A DNA stretch of 64,000 nt from Sweltsa coloradensis. Its lineage: Eukaryota; Arthropoda; Insecta; Plecoptera; Chloroperlidae. Shown here in pieces: positions 22,227 to 33,229 of the stretch (its first letter is position 1; each line of letters starts with the position of its first letter). The translations under genes and the position numbers were made by a program. The notes under the pieces were generated by a model. The model did not search any database and was not told the origin of the DNA. It saw nothing but the letters and a program-made list of their open reading frames with translations. The stretch lies in assembly GCA_024449915.1 (NCBI GenBank), contig JAMZAV010003229.1, positions 1 through 64,000 on the forward strand, read 5' to 3'.

Positions 22227-22601
22227 CACACACATAACAAAAACTTGTAGAAATACAGCCAAACCTTACACACTCAAAAGGAATGAGATCTAAAAAAAGG
22301 GCCAAGCTCATCTACCCTTCCACATAAACGTACAGTGTCCCATAACAGCATCCTCGAAAAGTTTTTCAAAATAGAATTTGCGATTATTAATTTAACGTAA
22401 TAGTTTATCAAAGTTCTTTTTTTGTAATTAATTTAAACGTAAACATGCAAATTCTATTTTGCCAAGCTTTTCGAGGATGCTGTTATGGGACACTGTACGT
22501 TTATGTGGAAGGGTAGATGAGCTTGGCCCTTTTTTTAGATCTCATTCCTTTTGAGTGTGTAAGGTTTGGCTGTATTTCTACAAGTTTTTGTTATGTGTGT
22601 G
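22227..22601. mobile_element. Fold-back MITE, ACAAAAACTTGTA family
   Basis: Two nearly perfect inverted arms of about 155 bp (22227-22385 and 22445-22601) start CACACACATAACAAAAACTT and flank an AT-rich loop of about 60 bp. Confidence 0.9.
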
Positions 22602-23286
22602 ATCTCATTACTTTTTCAAGTTCCATTACAAAATTATTTGCTAAAATATAATATTTTTATCAAAGTTGATTTAAATTCTATGGTATTAGCAGTAACAATA
22701 TAGGATGTAAAATATCTAGACCCGGATTCATGTACATCCTGGGTATAGGTGGTATAACCATGGTATAACGACGGTATAAGGACTGGACCCCAATTCTTGA
22801 GTTCGTGGGAGATGAGTTGAAAACGCAATTTGAAAACGAAGTCGTTTTCGTTTTCGAAGGAATTGGTATTCTTGAACGGTATCGTGGAAAACGTCATGGG
22901 TTGTGAGTTGAAAGCATTGATATTAAACCCCTATGGTTGAAAGAGTATCACGAAATCCAAACACTTTAAAAAGATTTGAGTATAGCAAAGAGCTCGAAAA
23001 AGTTCTATATTTATTCTAGATGGCAGTGCCTTCATAAACGCGGGCCAATCGAAAGACAAGTTGTATGAAATGATTTGATTGTTGCAATTATGTAAACAAA
23101 CAGTTGAGCAAGTTCATATCAAAACAATGTTGTGCTGGCATAGGGTTGGCTAGGCTTGTCAAACATGTAATGTAAGTATGAATTTTACTAGTCCTATAGC
23201 CAAATGGAACTTTAGACCTACACTGTTGTATTATAAATAATTTTCTACATCTGGGCCTATGCCAGGGACGGTTTCTGATTAGTTTT
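22602..23286. other. No gene recognised
   Basis: AT-rich unique sequence with a local palindrome around CGTTTTCGTTTTCGAAGG near 22845. No coding similarity is seen. Confidence 0.4.
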
Positions 23287-23699
23287 ATGAGAAGTAGGGG
23301 GAAAATGACAGTTCTGGGTCAGTGGGGGAGCGCGATTTAACATGGGCTCTTATGGGAGAGTCCCCCACACACATGTGGAGGAGATTTTTAATCACGATTT
23401 TTTTTAAATTTTTAATTTTTATTATGCAAATTTTAATTATGTACATTTTTAAATGGTCCATTTTTTTAATTATGATTTTTTAAATTTTTTAATTGTGAAT
23501 TGTAATTTTTTAATTTTTCACTTTTTTCAAGATGGCGGATGCTACACTAGAGTGTGACCACATTAGCCTAAGCTTAACCAATTTTTTTATTATCTTTGAT
23601 TTCAAAATGGGGAATGGACCACTTTAACCCAACTGAACCTAAGTTTTATTTAATAAATTCGATTTAATATTTCCAATTAAATAGTTTTTTGAAAAAAGT

Positions 23700-23775
23700 C
23701 GGATGAACCCGTATTCGAACCCCGGCCGGCTGCACCAAACGCCCACACGCTAACCGCTCGCCTACTAGGACACAG
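23700..23775 (-). repeat. tRNA-like block in left Polinton arm
   Basis: On the minus strand AGGCGAGCGGTTAGCGTG (A-box/D-arm like) is followed by CCGGGGTTCGAATACGGG (B-box/T-loop like) and, shortly after, a T-run that could stop RNA polymerase III. The T stem does not pair fully. The homologous block lies in the right arm at 33150-33229. Confidence 0.6.
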
Positions 23776-24081
23776 ATGATGGCATGAGTTTGTTGTGCTA
23801 TCTATATGCACGCTGTAGCATGCACGGACGCTAAGCGCGGCGCTATCTAGTAACGAATTTTGTAACTAAAAGAATCTTTACCTTTTGGCCCCAAATAGAA
23901 CGTTGTATGATGACGTCAGGCTAACCTGTTGAGACTTGTTTCAAGCTGAGGTGACGTTTCCATACGCAGACGTGACAAGACATGCATTGTGTGTGAAGAT
24001 GAAGGATAGGGAATTATGGTATAACTAGGGCAAATAATTTTAAAAGTCAAGACTTATTCATGGTTACAACAAATCTAGTAA

Positions 24082-24087
24082 TTTATT
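24082..24087 (-). terminator. PolB polyadenylation signal, left copy
   Basis: AATAAA on the minus strand about 45 bp after the PolB stop codon. The same word follows the right copy at 32842-32847. Confidence 0.6.
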
Positions 24088-24131
24088 AAACAAATCACAT
24101 AAGTACACGTAACCACAATAATATATACATT

Positions 24132-27100
24132 TTAAGATACAGTTTTCTTCTTCATCATTTCCTTAATCCTAATATGTCCATATGCAAGTGTTTGAACACC
24201 ATCTCCTAATAAATATCGTTTATCATCAGCAGGTGACAAAGCAATCTTTCTCTGCTTGATGGTGTACACTTCATGTTTATATTGCCTAATAGTAAACATT
24301 TCCTCACTTATTATTACACTGTTTAATAAACATTTCTTATAATGATCGTGGCGTATTTTCTTTTTAATTGTTTGTCTCACCACACCCTTTGCAACTTTCT
24401 TTTCTTCCCCGCTGGCATTCAATAGTGAATACATTTTTGGCCGCAAACCGACAAACTCTTTTATCAAACTCCCTCCCATTTCATCCTTCATTTTACCCAA
24501 ACATTTTTTATTCGTGTTGTCAAATAAAACATGATTTTGTGGATAATTTGAAGTGTCAAACAGATTTGCATGTTCTGCAACATCGCAATACACGTCTTGA
24601 GTTTTTATTTCATAACATAAAGAATCAGTATCGGTGAAAAGAAGACTTGCATCTTGCCCATACTTCGAATTTATGAACGAATAATGAAAGTCATACATGA
24701 AAGTTTTGCTTAACTCTAAAATAGAAAAGCCCACATATATTGGTCTGTTTAACAAGAGTGTTTTCTTTATTGATTTAACTGCAACTAGATTATTTGCAAA
24801 TATGGTGAACCCCTCGAATGCTGGCGATGCAATCAATTTCTGTGCCTTCTTTTCAGTAGTAACTAAATCAACATTAACTCTCTTCCTTAGACACTCCAGG
24901 GACTTGCCGTAAATTGCATTGTTCATTAATTTGTAGTAATTTTTGCCAAATTCATTTGTTGCGTGTTTTCTCTTTTCGGTATTTAAGTCAATAAACGGTT
25001 TCAACCAATTACTCTGTGTGAACTCAACCACTCTATGTATTTTTGTCAGCTTCATTCCATATCCAATATACTGCTTTAGATTTCTATAATGGATCACGTA
25101 TTTTTCTTTATTTTGCAAATTTGGTACCAGTTTTGTAATTTTACCAGTAGTTGTAATATTCAGTTTTGAATTTAAATGTTGCGAAAACGGAGATAATAAT
25201 TCACCTTCGATTTCCATCCGTTCTGGTGCAAGGGGATAGCAGTTATGCATTTGATGCAATTTTTCAGGATACTCTAAATCCACTTCAAGAATATAACCCT
25301 TTTCACTTTCGACATCTACCTTTTCTACATCGAGAAGTACGATTTCGTTTTCGTCCAACCAACGAAAATCGCTGATTGGGAGTTTTTCAATCATAGAAGT
25401 TCCATACAAATTATTGCAATCCCAGTACATAATGTATTTACTCTCCTCGTGTTCGTTATAATCCTCCATGTACTTGTTGTTTGCAACAGAATGTCTTTTG
25501 GATATCATTGACACCCCACCGCGTATACCACTCTCAATGAAAATATGCATATCGACATCGGTTAATAGTTCAAGTTTCACACCAGTCATTTTTAGACATG
25601 CCTGCCATGCGAAACCCGGAGCAGTATACAAGTGAGCAGGATCTATTTCATAGTCTTTTAAAGCTAATGTCCTGAAGTTTTCGAAAACGTCGGCCAATAA
25701 CAAAACATCAGTCTGTACGTACAAGTCTTGATATTCACCAATGCTTTTAATTTCAAATGCATCCCATACTCTTTGGGCATGCTCATAGTCCTCAGCTGTT
25801 ATAGTGCCTTGTGCCAAACTGCTGTAAAATGCTTCTATTGGTGGTAAACTAGTTTCATCCATTTTTGTACTGCAATTCATATACTCATATGGAAACACAC
25901 CTTTTCTCAAAAGCAAAGGCATCCTAGCATCATTGAAGATTTGTTTCATAATAACAAAATGTTCATTATTACCAGACTCCTTCAGATTTTCCACTTATTG
26001 CTCTAATGAAGCATTCAGGAATTGTAAACTATCAATAAACTGCAACTTTCCAATAGAAAATGATATGTATTTTTCCATATTGTTTGGTATGCAGGTTATT
26101 TTTTTATTTTCAATTTTCCCCATCCCTTGCATAATCAAATGAGAATCATAATTTCGTAGATTATGTAAAATAACAGGAACTTTGCTAGTAAATTTGTAAT
26201 TTAAATTACATGAGTTATGCGCGGCACCTCTAAATGTTCCGGTAATATGACAGTGATCCCTCACTCGCTCATTATCCAAAGACTTTTTGCAAATATGGCA
26301 TTGCTTTGATGCATGAAACATTGTCTCCTCATCCAAACTTAACTTCATTGGCACAACACATTTTTTAATGTCACTTAATCTTTCTTCTTCTTTTAACATA
26401 CAATCTAAAAATGTATCAACAACATTTTTTCCTCGGTACACGACAGGTTCTTTTACACATTTTCCATTAGAATCAACAACCACATATGCAAACCCAGATG
26501 GTACATGTTGAGCAAGTTCCGTTGTATGTGAAGTATTGGGATCTTTTTCACACCCTTCAACTGGTTTGATATAGCTCTCAAAATCTGCATAAATGACATT
26601 CGGCACTTTTAATGCAAGTTGATGATTTTTAAATTCCATCCATTTATCCTCTTCTTTAGGCATGACAATTTTTTGTGGCTCGTTTCTAGAGCACAATGAT
26701 TCATGGTTAACAAGTAAGAGTTTTGTTGTAAAACGATGTAAACAGTAATGACAGTAAAACTTCTCACCATTGTGCTTGCTTAGGGAACTCATCAACCGAT
26801 TGAAGTTTTTAATGAGGCAATAATGTTTTTTATCACCCACAGTTATGTAAAGTAAATCCACATGTCTTGCACAGCTTTGTTTTGTAATACGCAGTGGGAA
26901 AACTTCTTCTTCATACCCATATACGTTTACCGAGATGTTATTTTGTTGCTCAAATTTACCAATATGTTTGACTGAAACTGGATAATCAATCCCATTCATG
27001 TTAAGTTCATTTTCCCATTCAACATATTTTTTTACGCGTTTTCCACTATGACTGGCTGGATGAATTGCAGCTAAAACACACCATAGAAAGCAACGTTCAT

Positions 27101-27899
27101 CTTCATTTTGAATGTTTATTATTGCTTTTTTGTTTCTTAGTTCAATAGGTAGCTCAATGTAACTCGACGCTGCAAGCGGAGCATATTTACCGACTTTTAG
27201 TTCCAGATATTCCACTTTGTCTTCATTCCACCCACTTCCTTCACAGTGGAACTCCCAACTTCGTTTTGTTAATAATTCCATCACCTCGTTCACTTGTTGC
27301 TCAATCTCATGTTCACCTAACAGTACACTACACTTACTTCTAAAACAGGGTGTTGAAATTACAGTATTACCCTCACCATCATCACGAGTAAATCTCACTA
27401 GTAACGCAACATACCACTTAACACTTTTCATTTCACGAAGTTCTTCAGATAATTGTCGTTTAATAGTTTCGGTCAGACTGTCTTTGAATGATAAATGATT
27501 CATCGTATTGTCATTGTTTTTAAATTTATAACTCTTTACACTACTATTCAATGAACTATTAAATTCGCAAGGGTCTTTACACACATTGTTCTTTTCAATC
27601 ACTTCCTGATCTGCTGCTTCGATACCAACTGGAGTTTTCTTGCAAGGTGTTTTCATGTGCCTCTTTAAAGCATCTTGACGCGAAAATGTCTTGAAACAGG
27701 TTCGACAGCAAATTTCAGACGTTTTATGAATCTTCATATGACGTGCTAAGTGATCAGCTCGCTTAAATGTAGAATGGCAAATGCCACAACTTTGCAAATA
27801 GGGTGAAGCTGAATGAACATTTTGACGATGTCGATTAAGATTTCTCTTTTGTGTGAACACTTTATCACAGTTGATACATTCAAATCTGTCTGTCGCCAT
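24132..27899 (-). pseudogene. PolB: Protein-primed DNA polymerase B, left copy (one stop codon)
   Basis: Family-B polymerase that copies linear element DNA from a protein primer. Counting from an ATG at 27932, which lies inside the intron, there are C2H2-type fingers at residues 19-40 and 49-69, a C2HC finger at 76-97, a conserved block near 275-292 (QNEDERCFLWCVLAAIHP), a fourth finger (394-414), Exo I YADFES (Asp450, Glu452), a Cys/His HNH-like module (545-575) and Exo II NLRNYD. Codon 646 is TAA. The frame continues for 620 residues with Exo III YVQTD, motif A WDCNNLYG, motif B KLMNNAIYG, motif C FTDTDS and KMY. The chosen start is the ATG at 27899, just after the splice acceptor. The right copy has a sense codon (TTA) at the stop, so the nonsense change is recent. 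All catalytic motifs are present. Confidence 0.95.
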
Positions 27900-27910
27900 T
27901 GCAAATGGAA

Positions 27911-28087
27911 CTGTAATAAAAAATATATGCAAATTAATATGTTTATAACGTAACTGTTAGCAAAATGTACATATTATGTTGATAATTAATTTAGAAAATT
28001 TTAAATACACATGTTATTTAAATTAAGTACATAAAAAACAAATGAAGTAGAAGTGAATTCGCAAAATAAAAACACACAAACTCTTAC
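27911..28087 (-). other. 5' leader intron of left PolB
   Basis: On the minus strand GTAAGAG begins at 28087 and a pyrimidine-rich TTTTTTATTACAG ends at 27911, 12 nt before the ATG at 27899. The right copy keeps both sites (28867-29039, 173 bp). Conservation of donor and acceptor supports real splicing. Confidence 0.65.
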
Positions 28088-28274
28088 TTTAACACTTGTC
28101 CTGGTAAGTATAATTATAATATATACGTACTCATAAGGTTGAAATATTAGAAACAAAACCTAACACTTGCTACTTTGCACACGACCTTCACTCTTTGAAC
28201 ACTCAGAGACGAATGAAAAGAGTAAAACATCCCCGCCTTTTATACCTTTTTTTTTGCTGCTTTGCGCATGCGCA
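28088..28274 (-). promoter_or_regulatory. PolB promoter and non-coding first exon (left copy)
   Basis: Minus strand: TGCGCATGCGCA (28263-28274, the NRF-1-type palindrome), then TATAAAA (28238-28244), then about 120 bp that would form exon 1 before the GTAAGAG donor. The start site is expected near 28210. One short upstream ATG frame lies in the exon. This segment is in the unshared centre, so the right copy lacks it. Confidence 0.6.
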
Positions 28275-28775
28275 TTGCTAATTTATTAATTTTCAAACGA
28301 TGCATGTAAAATTCACTTTTGCTACACAATCATAATTACGCTTCACAAAACATGACACAGCAAAAATAATTATATGATACATTTGTTAATATATTCCAAT
28401 TATTTAAAACAACAAAACGAAATGTGAGTTATAATTATTAAAATATTATTATTATAGTTAAATTTGGCATGTATATTCATTATACTATAAAAATATAGTA
28501 AACACTAATACTTATCAAGGCAGGCGCATGTTTTCTTTACCGTAACCTAGGAGTGTACATTGGAGTGATGATGTTTGATGATTTTATTTCTAAGTGTTTT
28601 GCTCATGTGAAGTAATTCTAATAGAATGCAACACAAAACATTCAATATCAATTAATATCAATCAATCAATAGGTAGCCTACAACAATTGTAACTGTGCAA
28701 GTAGAATTTTAAATCACTCTTCATTTCATTAAATAATTTACGAAGTTAATTGAGCTTTCCCGAAGACAAAGGCTT
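28275..28775. other. Unshared centre of the Polinton palindrome
   Basis: AT-rich, without ORFs or recognised motifs. A polymerase, integrase or capsid fragment was looked for by eye and not seen. Confidence 0.5.
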
Positions 28776-28980
28776 GTCGATAACTAATTTAGAAAGTGGT
28801 AAATATGTATTTAATTTGAATTAAGCACATAAAACAAAATACGTAGTGGAAGTAACAACAAAACAAGTAAGAGTTTGTTTGTATTTATTTTGCGGCTTCA
28901 CTTCTACTTCATTTGTTTTTATGTATTTAATTTAAATGACATGTGTATTTGAAATTTTCTAAATTAATTATCAACATATG
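28776..28980. repeat. Local hairpin at the palindrome centre
   Basis: 28776-28853 is the imperfect inverse of 28901-28980 (right-copy intron) and matches, in the same orientation, part of the left-copy intron at about 27977-28060. Three copies of the segment therefore exist, and the middle one makes a hairpin with the right one. Confidence 0.75.
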
Positions 28981-29039
28981 CACATTTTATTAACAGTAAC
29001 GTTATTAACATACTAATTTGTATATATTTTTTATTACAG
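28867..29039 (+). other. 5' leader intron of right PolB
   Basis: GTAAGAG donor at 28867 and TTTTTTATTACAG acceptor ending 29039, ten bases before the ATG at 29050. Sequence upstream of the donor differs from the left copy and has no TATA box. Confidence 0.6.
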
Positions 29040-29049
29040 TTCATTTGCA

Positions 29050-32000
29050 ATGGCGGCAGACAGATTTGAATGTATCAACTGTGATAAAGTGTTCACACAA
29101 AAGAGAAATCTTAATCGACATCGTCAAAATGTTCATTCAACTTCACCCTATTTGCTAAGTTGTGGCATTTGCGATTCAACATTTAAGCGAGCTGATCATT
29201 TAGCACGTCATATGAAGATTCATGATACGTCTGAAATTTGCTGTCAAACCTGTTTCAAGACATTTTCGCGTCAAGATGCTTTAAAGAGGCACATGAAAAC
29301 ACCTTGCAAGAAAACTCCAGTTGGTATCGAAGCAGCAGATCGGGAAGTGATTGAAAAGAACAATGTGTGTAAAGACCCTTGCGAATTTAAAAGTTCATTG
29401 AATAGTAGTGTAAAGAGTTATAAATTTAAAAACAATGACAATACGATGAATCATTTATCATTCAAAGACAGTCTGACCGAAACCATTAAACGCCAATTAT
29501 CTGAAGAACTTCGTGAAATGAAAAGTGTTAAGTGGTATGTTGCGTTACTAGTGAGATTTACTCGTGATGATAGTGAGGGTAATACTGTAATTTCAACACC
29601 CTGTTTTAGAAGTAAGTGTGATGTACTGTTAGGTGAACATGAGATTGAGCAACAAGTGAACGAGGTGATGGAATTATTAACAAAACGAAGTTGGGAGTTC
29701 CACTGTGAAGGAAGTGGGTGGAATGAAGACAAAGTGGAATATCTGGAACTAAAAGTCGGTAAATATGCTCCGCTTGCAGCTTCGAGTTACATTGAGCTAC
29801 CTATTGAACTAAGAAACAAAAAAGCGATAATAAACATTCAAAATGAAGATGAACGTTGCTTTCTATGGTGTGTTTTAGCTGCAATTCACCCAGCCAGTCA
29901 TAGTGGAAAACGCGTAAAAAAATATGTTGAATGGGAAAATGAACTTAACATGAATGGGATTGATTATCCAGTTTCAGTCAAACATATTGGTAATTTGAGC
30001 AACAAAATAACATCTCGGTAAACGTATATGGGTATGAAGAAGAAGTTTTCCCACTCGTATTACAAAACAAAGCTGTGCAAGACATGTTGATTTACTTTAC
30101 ATAACTGAGGGCGATAAAAAACATTATTGCCTCATTAAAAACTTCAATCGGTTGATGAGTTCCCTAAGCAAGCACAATGGTGAGAAGTTTTACTGTCATT
30201 ACTGTTTACATCGTTTTACAACAAAACTCTTACTTGTTAACCATGAATCATTGTGCTCTAGAAACGAGCCACAAAAAATTGTCATGCCTAAAGAAGAGGA
30301 TAAATGGATGGAATTTGAAGGGTAAAAGCCGAATGTCATTTATGCAGATTTTGAGAGCTATATCAAACCAGTTGAAGGGTGTGAAAAAGATCCCAATACT
30401 TCACATACAACGGAACTTGCTCAACATGTACCATCTGGGTTTGCATATGTGGTTGTTGATTCTAATGGAAAATGTGTAAAAGAACCTGTCGTGTACCGAG
30501 GAGAAAATGTTGTTGATACATTTTTAGATTGTATGTTAAAAGAAGAAGAAAGATTAAGTGGCATTAAAAAATGTGTTGTGCCAATGAAGTTAAGTTTGGA
30601 TGAGGAGACAATGTTTCATGCATCAAAGCAATGTCATATTTGCAAAAAGTCTTTGGATAATGAGCGAGTGAGGGATCACTGTCATATTACCGGAACATTT
30701 AGAGGTGCCGCGCATAACTCCTGTAACTTAAATTACAAATTTACTAGCAAAATTCCTGTTATTTTACATAATCTACGAAATTATGATTCTCATTTGATTA
30801 TGCAAGGGATGGGGAAAATTGGAAATAAAAAAATAACATGCATACCTAACAATATGGAAAAGTACATATCATTTTCTATTGGCAACTTGCAGTTTATTGA
30901 TAGTTTACAGTTCCTGAATGCTTCATTAGAGCAATTAGTGGGAAATCTGAAGGAGTCTGGTAATAATGAACATTTTGTTATTATGAAACAAATCTTCAAT
31001 GATGCTAGGATGCCTTTGCTTTTGAGAAAAGGTGTGTTTCCATATGAGTATATGAATAGTAGTACAAAAATGTATGAAACTAGTTTACCACCAATAGAAG
31101 CATTTTACAGCAGTTTGGCACAAGGCACTATAACAGCTGAGGACTATGAGCATGCCCAAAGAGTATGGGATGCATTTGAAATTAAAAGCATTGGTGAATA
31201 TCAAGACTTGTACGTACAGACTGATGTTTTGTTATTGGCCGATGTTTTCGAAAACTTCAGGACATTAGCTTTAAAAGACTATGAAATAGATCCTGCTCAC
31301 TTGTATACTGCTCCGGGTTTCGCATGGCAGGCATGTCTAAAAATGACTGGTGTGAAACTTGAACTATTAACCGATGTCGATATGCATATTTTCATTGAGA
31401 GTGGTATACGCGGTGGGGTGTCAATGATATCCAAAAGGCACTCTGTTGCAAACAACAAGTACATGGAGGATTATGACGAACACGAGGAGAGTAAATACAT
31501 TATGTACTGGGATTGCAATAATTTGTATGGAACCTCTATGATTGAAAAACTCCCAATCAGCGATTTTCGTTGGTTGGACGAAAACGAAATCGTACTTCTC
31601 GATGTAGAAAAGGTAGATGTCGAAAGTGAAAAGGGTTATATTCTTGAAGTGGATTTAGAGTATCCTGAAAAATTGCATCAAATGCATAACTGCTATCCCC
31701 TTGCACCAGAACGGATGGAAATCGAAGGTGAATTATTATCTCCGTTTTCGCAACATTTAAATTCAAAACTGAATATTACAACTACTGGTAAAATTACAAA
31801 ACTAGTACCAAATTTGCAAAATAAAGAAAAGTACGTGATCCATTATAGAAATCTAAAGCAGTATATTGGATATGGAATGAAGCTGACAAAAATACATAGA
31901 GTGGTTGAGTTCACACAGAGTAATTGGTTGAAACCGTTTATTGACATTAAATACCGAAAGAGAAACATGCAACATTGAATTTGGCAAAAATTACTACAAA

Positions 32001-32800
32001 TTAATGAACCAATGCAATTTACGGCAAGTCCCTGGAGTGTCTAAGGAAGAGAGTTAATGTTGATTTAGTTACTACTGAAAAGAAGGCACAGAAATTGATT
32101 GCATCGCCAGCATTCGAGGGGTTCACCATATTTGCAAATAATCTAGTTGCCAGTTAATCAATAAAGAAAACGCTCTTGTTAAACAGGCCAATATATGTCG
32201 GCTTTTCTATTTTAGAGTTAAGCAAAACTTTCATGTATGACTTTCATTATTCGTTCATAAATCCGAAGTATGGGCAAGATGCAAGTCTCCTTTTCACCGA
32301 TACTGATTCTTTATGTTATGAAATAAAAACTCAAGACGTGTATTGTGATGTTGCAGAACATGCAAATCTGTTTGACACTTCAAATTATCCACAAAATCAT
32401 GTTTTATTTGACAACAACGAATAAAAAATGTTTGGGTAAAATGAAGGATGAAATGGGAGGGAGTTTGATAAAAGAGTTTGTCGGTTTGCGGCCAAAAATG
32501 TATTCACTATTGAATGCTAGCGGGGAGGAAAAGAAAGTTGCAAAGGGTGTGGTGAGACAAACAATTAAAAAGAAAATACGCCACGATCATTATAAGAAAT
32601 GTTTATTAAACAGTGTAATAATAAGTGAGGAAATGTTTACTATTAGACAATATAAACATGAAGTGTACACCATCAAGCAGAGAAAGATTGCTTTGTCACC
32701 TGCTGATGATAAACGATATTTATTAGACGATGGTGTTCAAACACTTGCATATGGACATATTAGGATTAAGGAAATGATGAAGAAGAAAACTGTATCTTAA
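29050..32800 (+). pseudogene. PolB: Protein-primed DNA polymerase B, right copy (frameshifted)
   Basis: Starts MAADRFEC and follows the left copy. The finger domain and the conserved block are open to 30021, where loss of one A shifts the frame. A short deletion near 30320 removes codons before Exo I. The segment 30449-31978 is open and carries the HNH-like module, Exo II, Exo III and motif A (WDCNNLYG). Further shifts follow near 31965, 32010 and 32420, with a stop near 32156. Motif C (FTDTDS) and KMY remain readable in later frames. At the position of the left copy's stop this copy reads Leu. It has at least four disabling changes and lacks the left copy's promoter. Confidence 0.95.
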
Positions 32801-33149
32801 AATGTAAAAATTGCTGTTACGTGTACTTATGTGATTTGTTTAATAAATTACTAGATTTGTTGTAACCATGAATAAGTCTTGACTTTAAAATTATTTGCCC
32901 TAGTTATACCATAATTCCCTATCCTTCATCTTCACACACAATGCATGTCTTGTCACGTCTACGTATGGAAACGTCACCTCATCTTGAAGCAAGTCTCAAC
33001 AGGTTTGCCTGACGTCATCATACAACGTTCTATTTGGCGCCAAAAGGTAAAGATTCTTTTAGTTACAAAATTTGCTACTAGATAGCAGCGCGCGTAGCGT
33101 CCGTGCATGCTGCAGCGTGTATATAGATAGCACAATAAACTCATGTCTT

Positions 33150-33229
33150 CATCTGTGTTCTGACAAGCGAGTGGTTAGCGTGTGGGAGTTTGGTGCAGCC
33201 GGCCGGGGTTCGAATACGGGTTCATCCGA
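33150..33229 (+). repeat. tRNA-like block in right Polinton arm
   Basis: Inverse counterpart of 23700-23775: AAGCGAGTGGTTAGCGTG, then CCGGGGTTCGAATACGGG. The following T-run seen in the left arm is broken here. Confidence 0.6.

Larger units (their letters stand above)
23293..28089 (+). repeat. Left giant terminal inverted repeat
   Basis: Inverse of 28865-33694, about 97 percent identical by eye in the coding part. The outer 900 bp are non-coding: TIR tip, AT-rich tract, ATGGCGGATGCTACACTAG word, tRNA-like block and a TGACGTCA word near 23911. Confidence 0.85.

Noticed and set aside
23700..23775. Functional tRNA gene
   Set aside because: A and B boxes are present, but the T stem and acceptor stem do not pair properly. 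The same holds for the other tRNA-like blocks listed.
24368..25375. Plus-strand ORFs opposite the left PolB
   Set aside because: Antisense shadows; the sense strand has the full set of polymerase motifs.
27932..27934. Upstream ATG at 27932 as the PolB start
   Set aside because: It lies inside the predicted intron, before the acceptor. The right copy aligns from the later ATG (27899 equivalent at 29050).
29451..29732. Minus-strand ORF of 93 codons in the PolB arm (also mirrored at 27217-27498)
   Set aside because: It is the antisense shadow of the PolB N-terminal domain in both copies.
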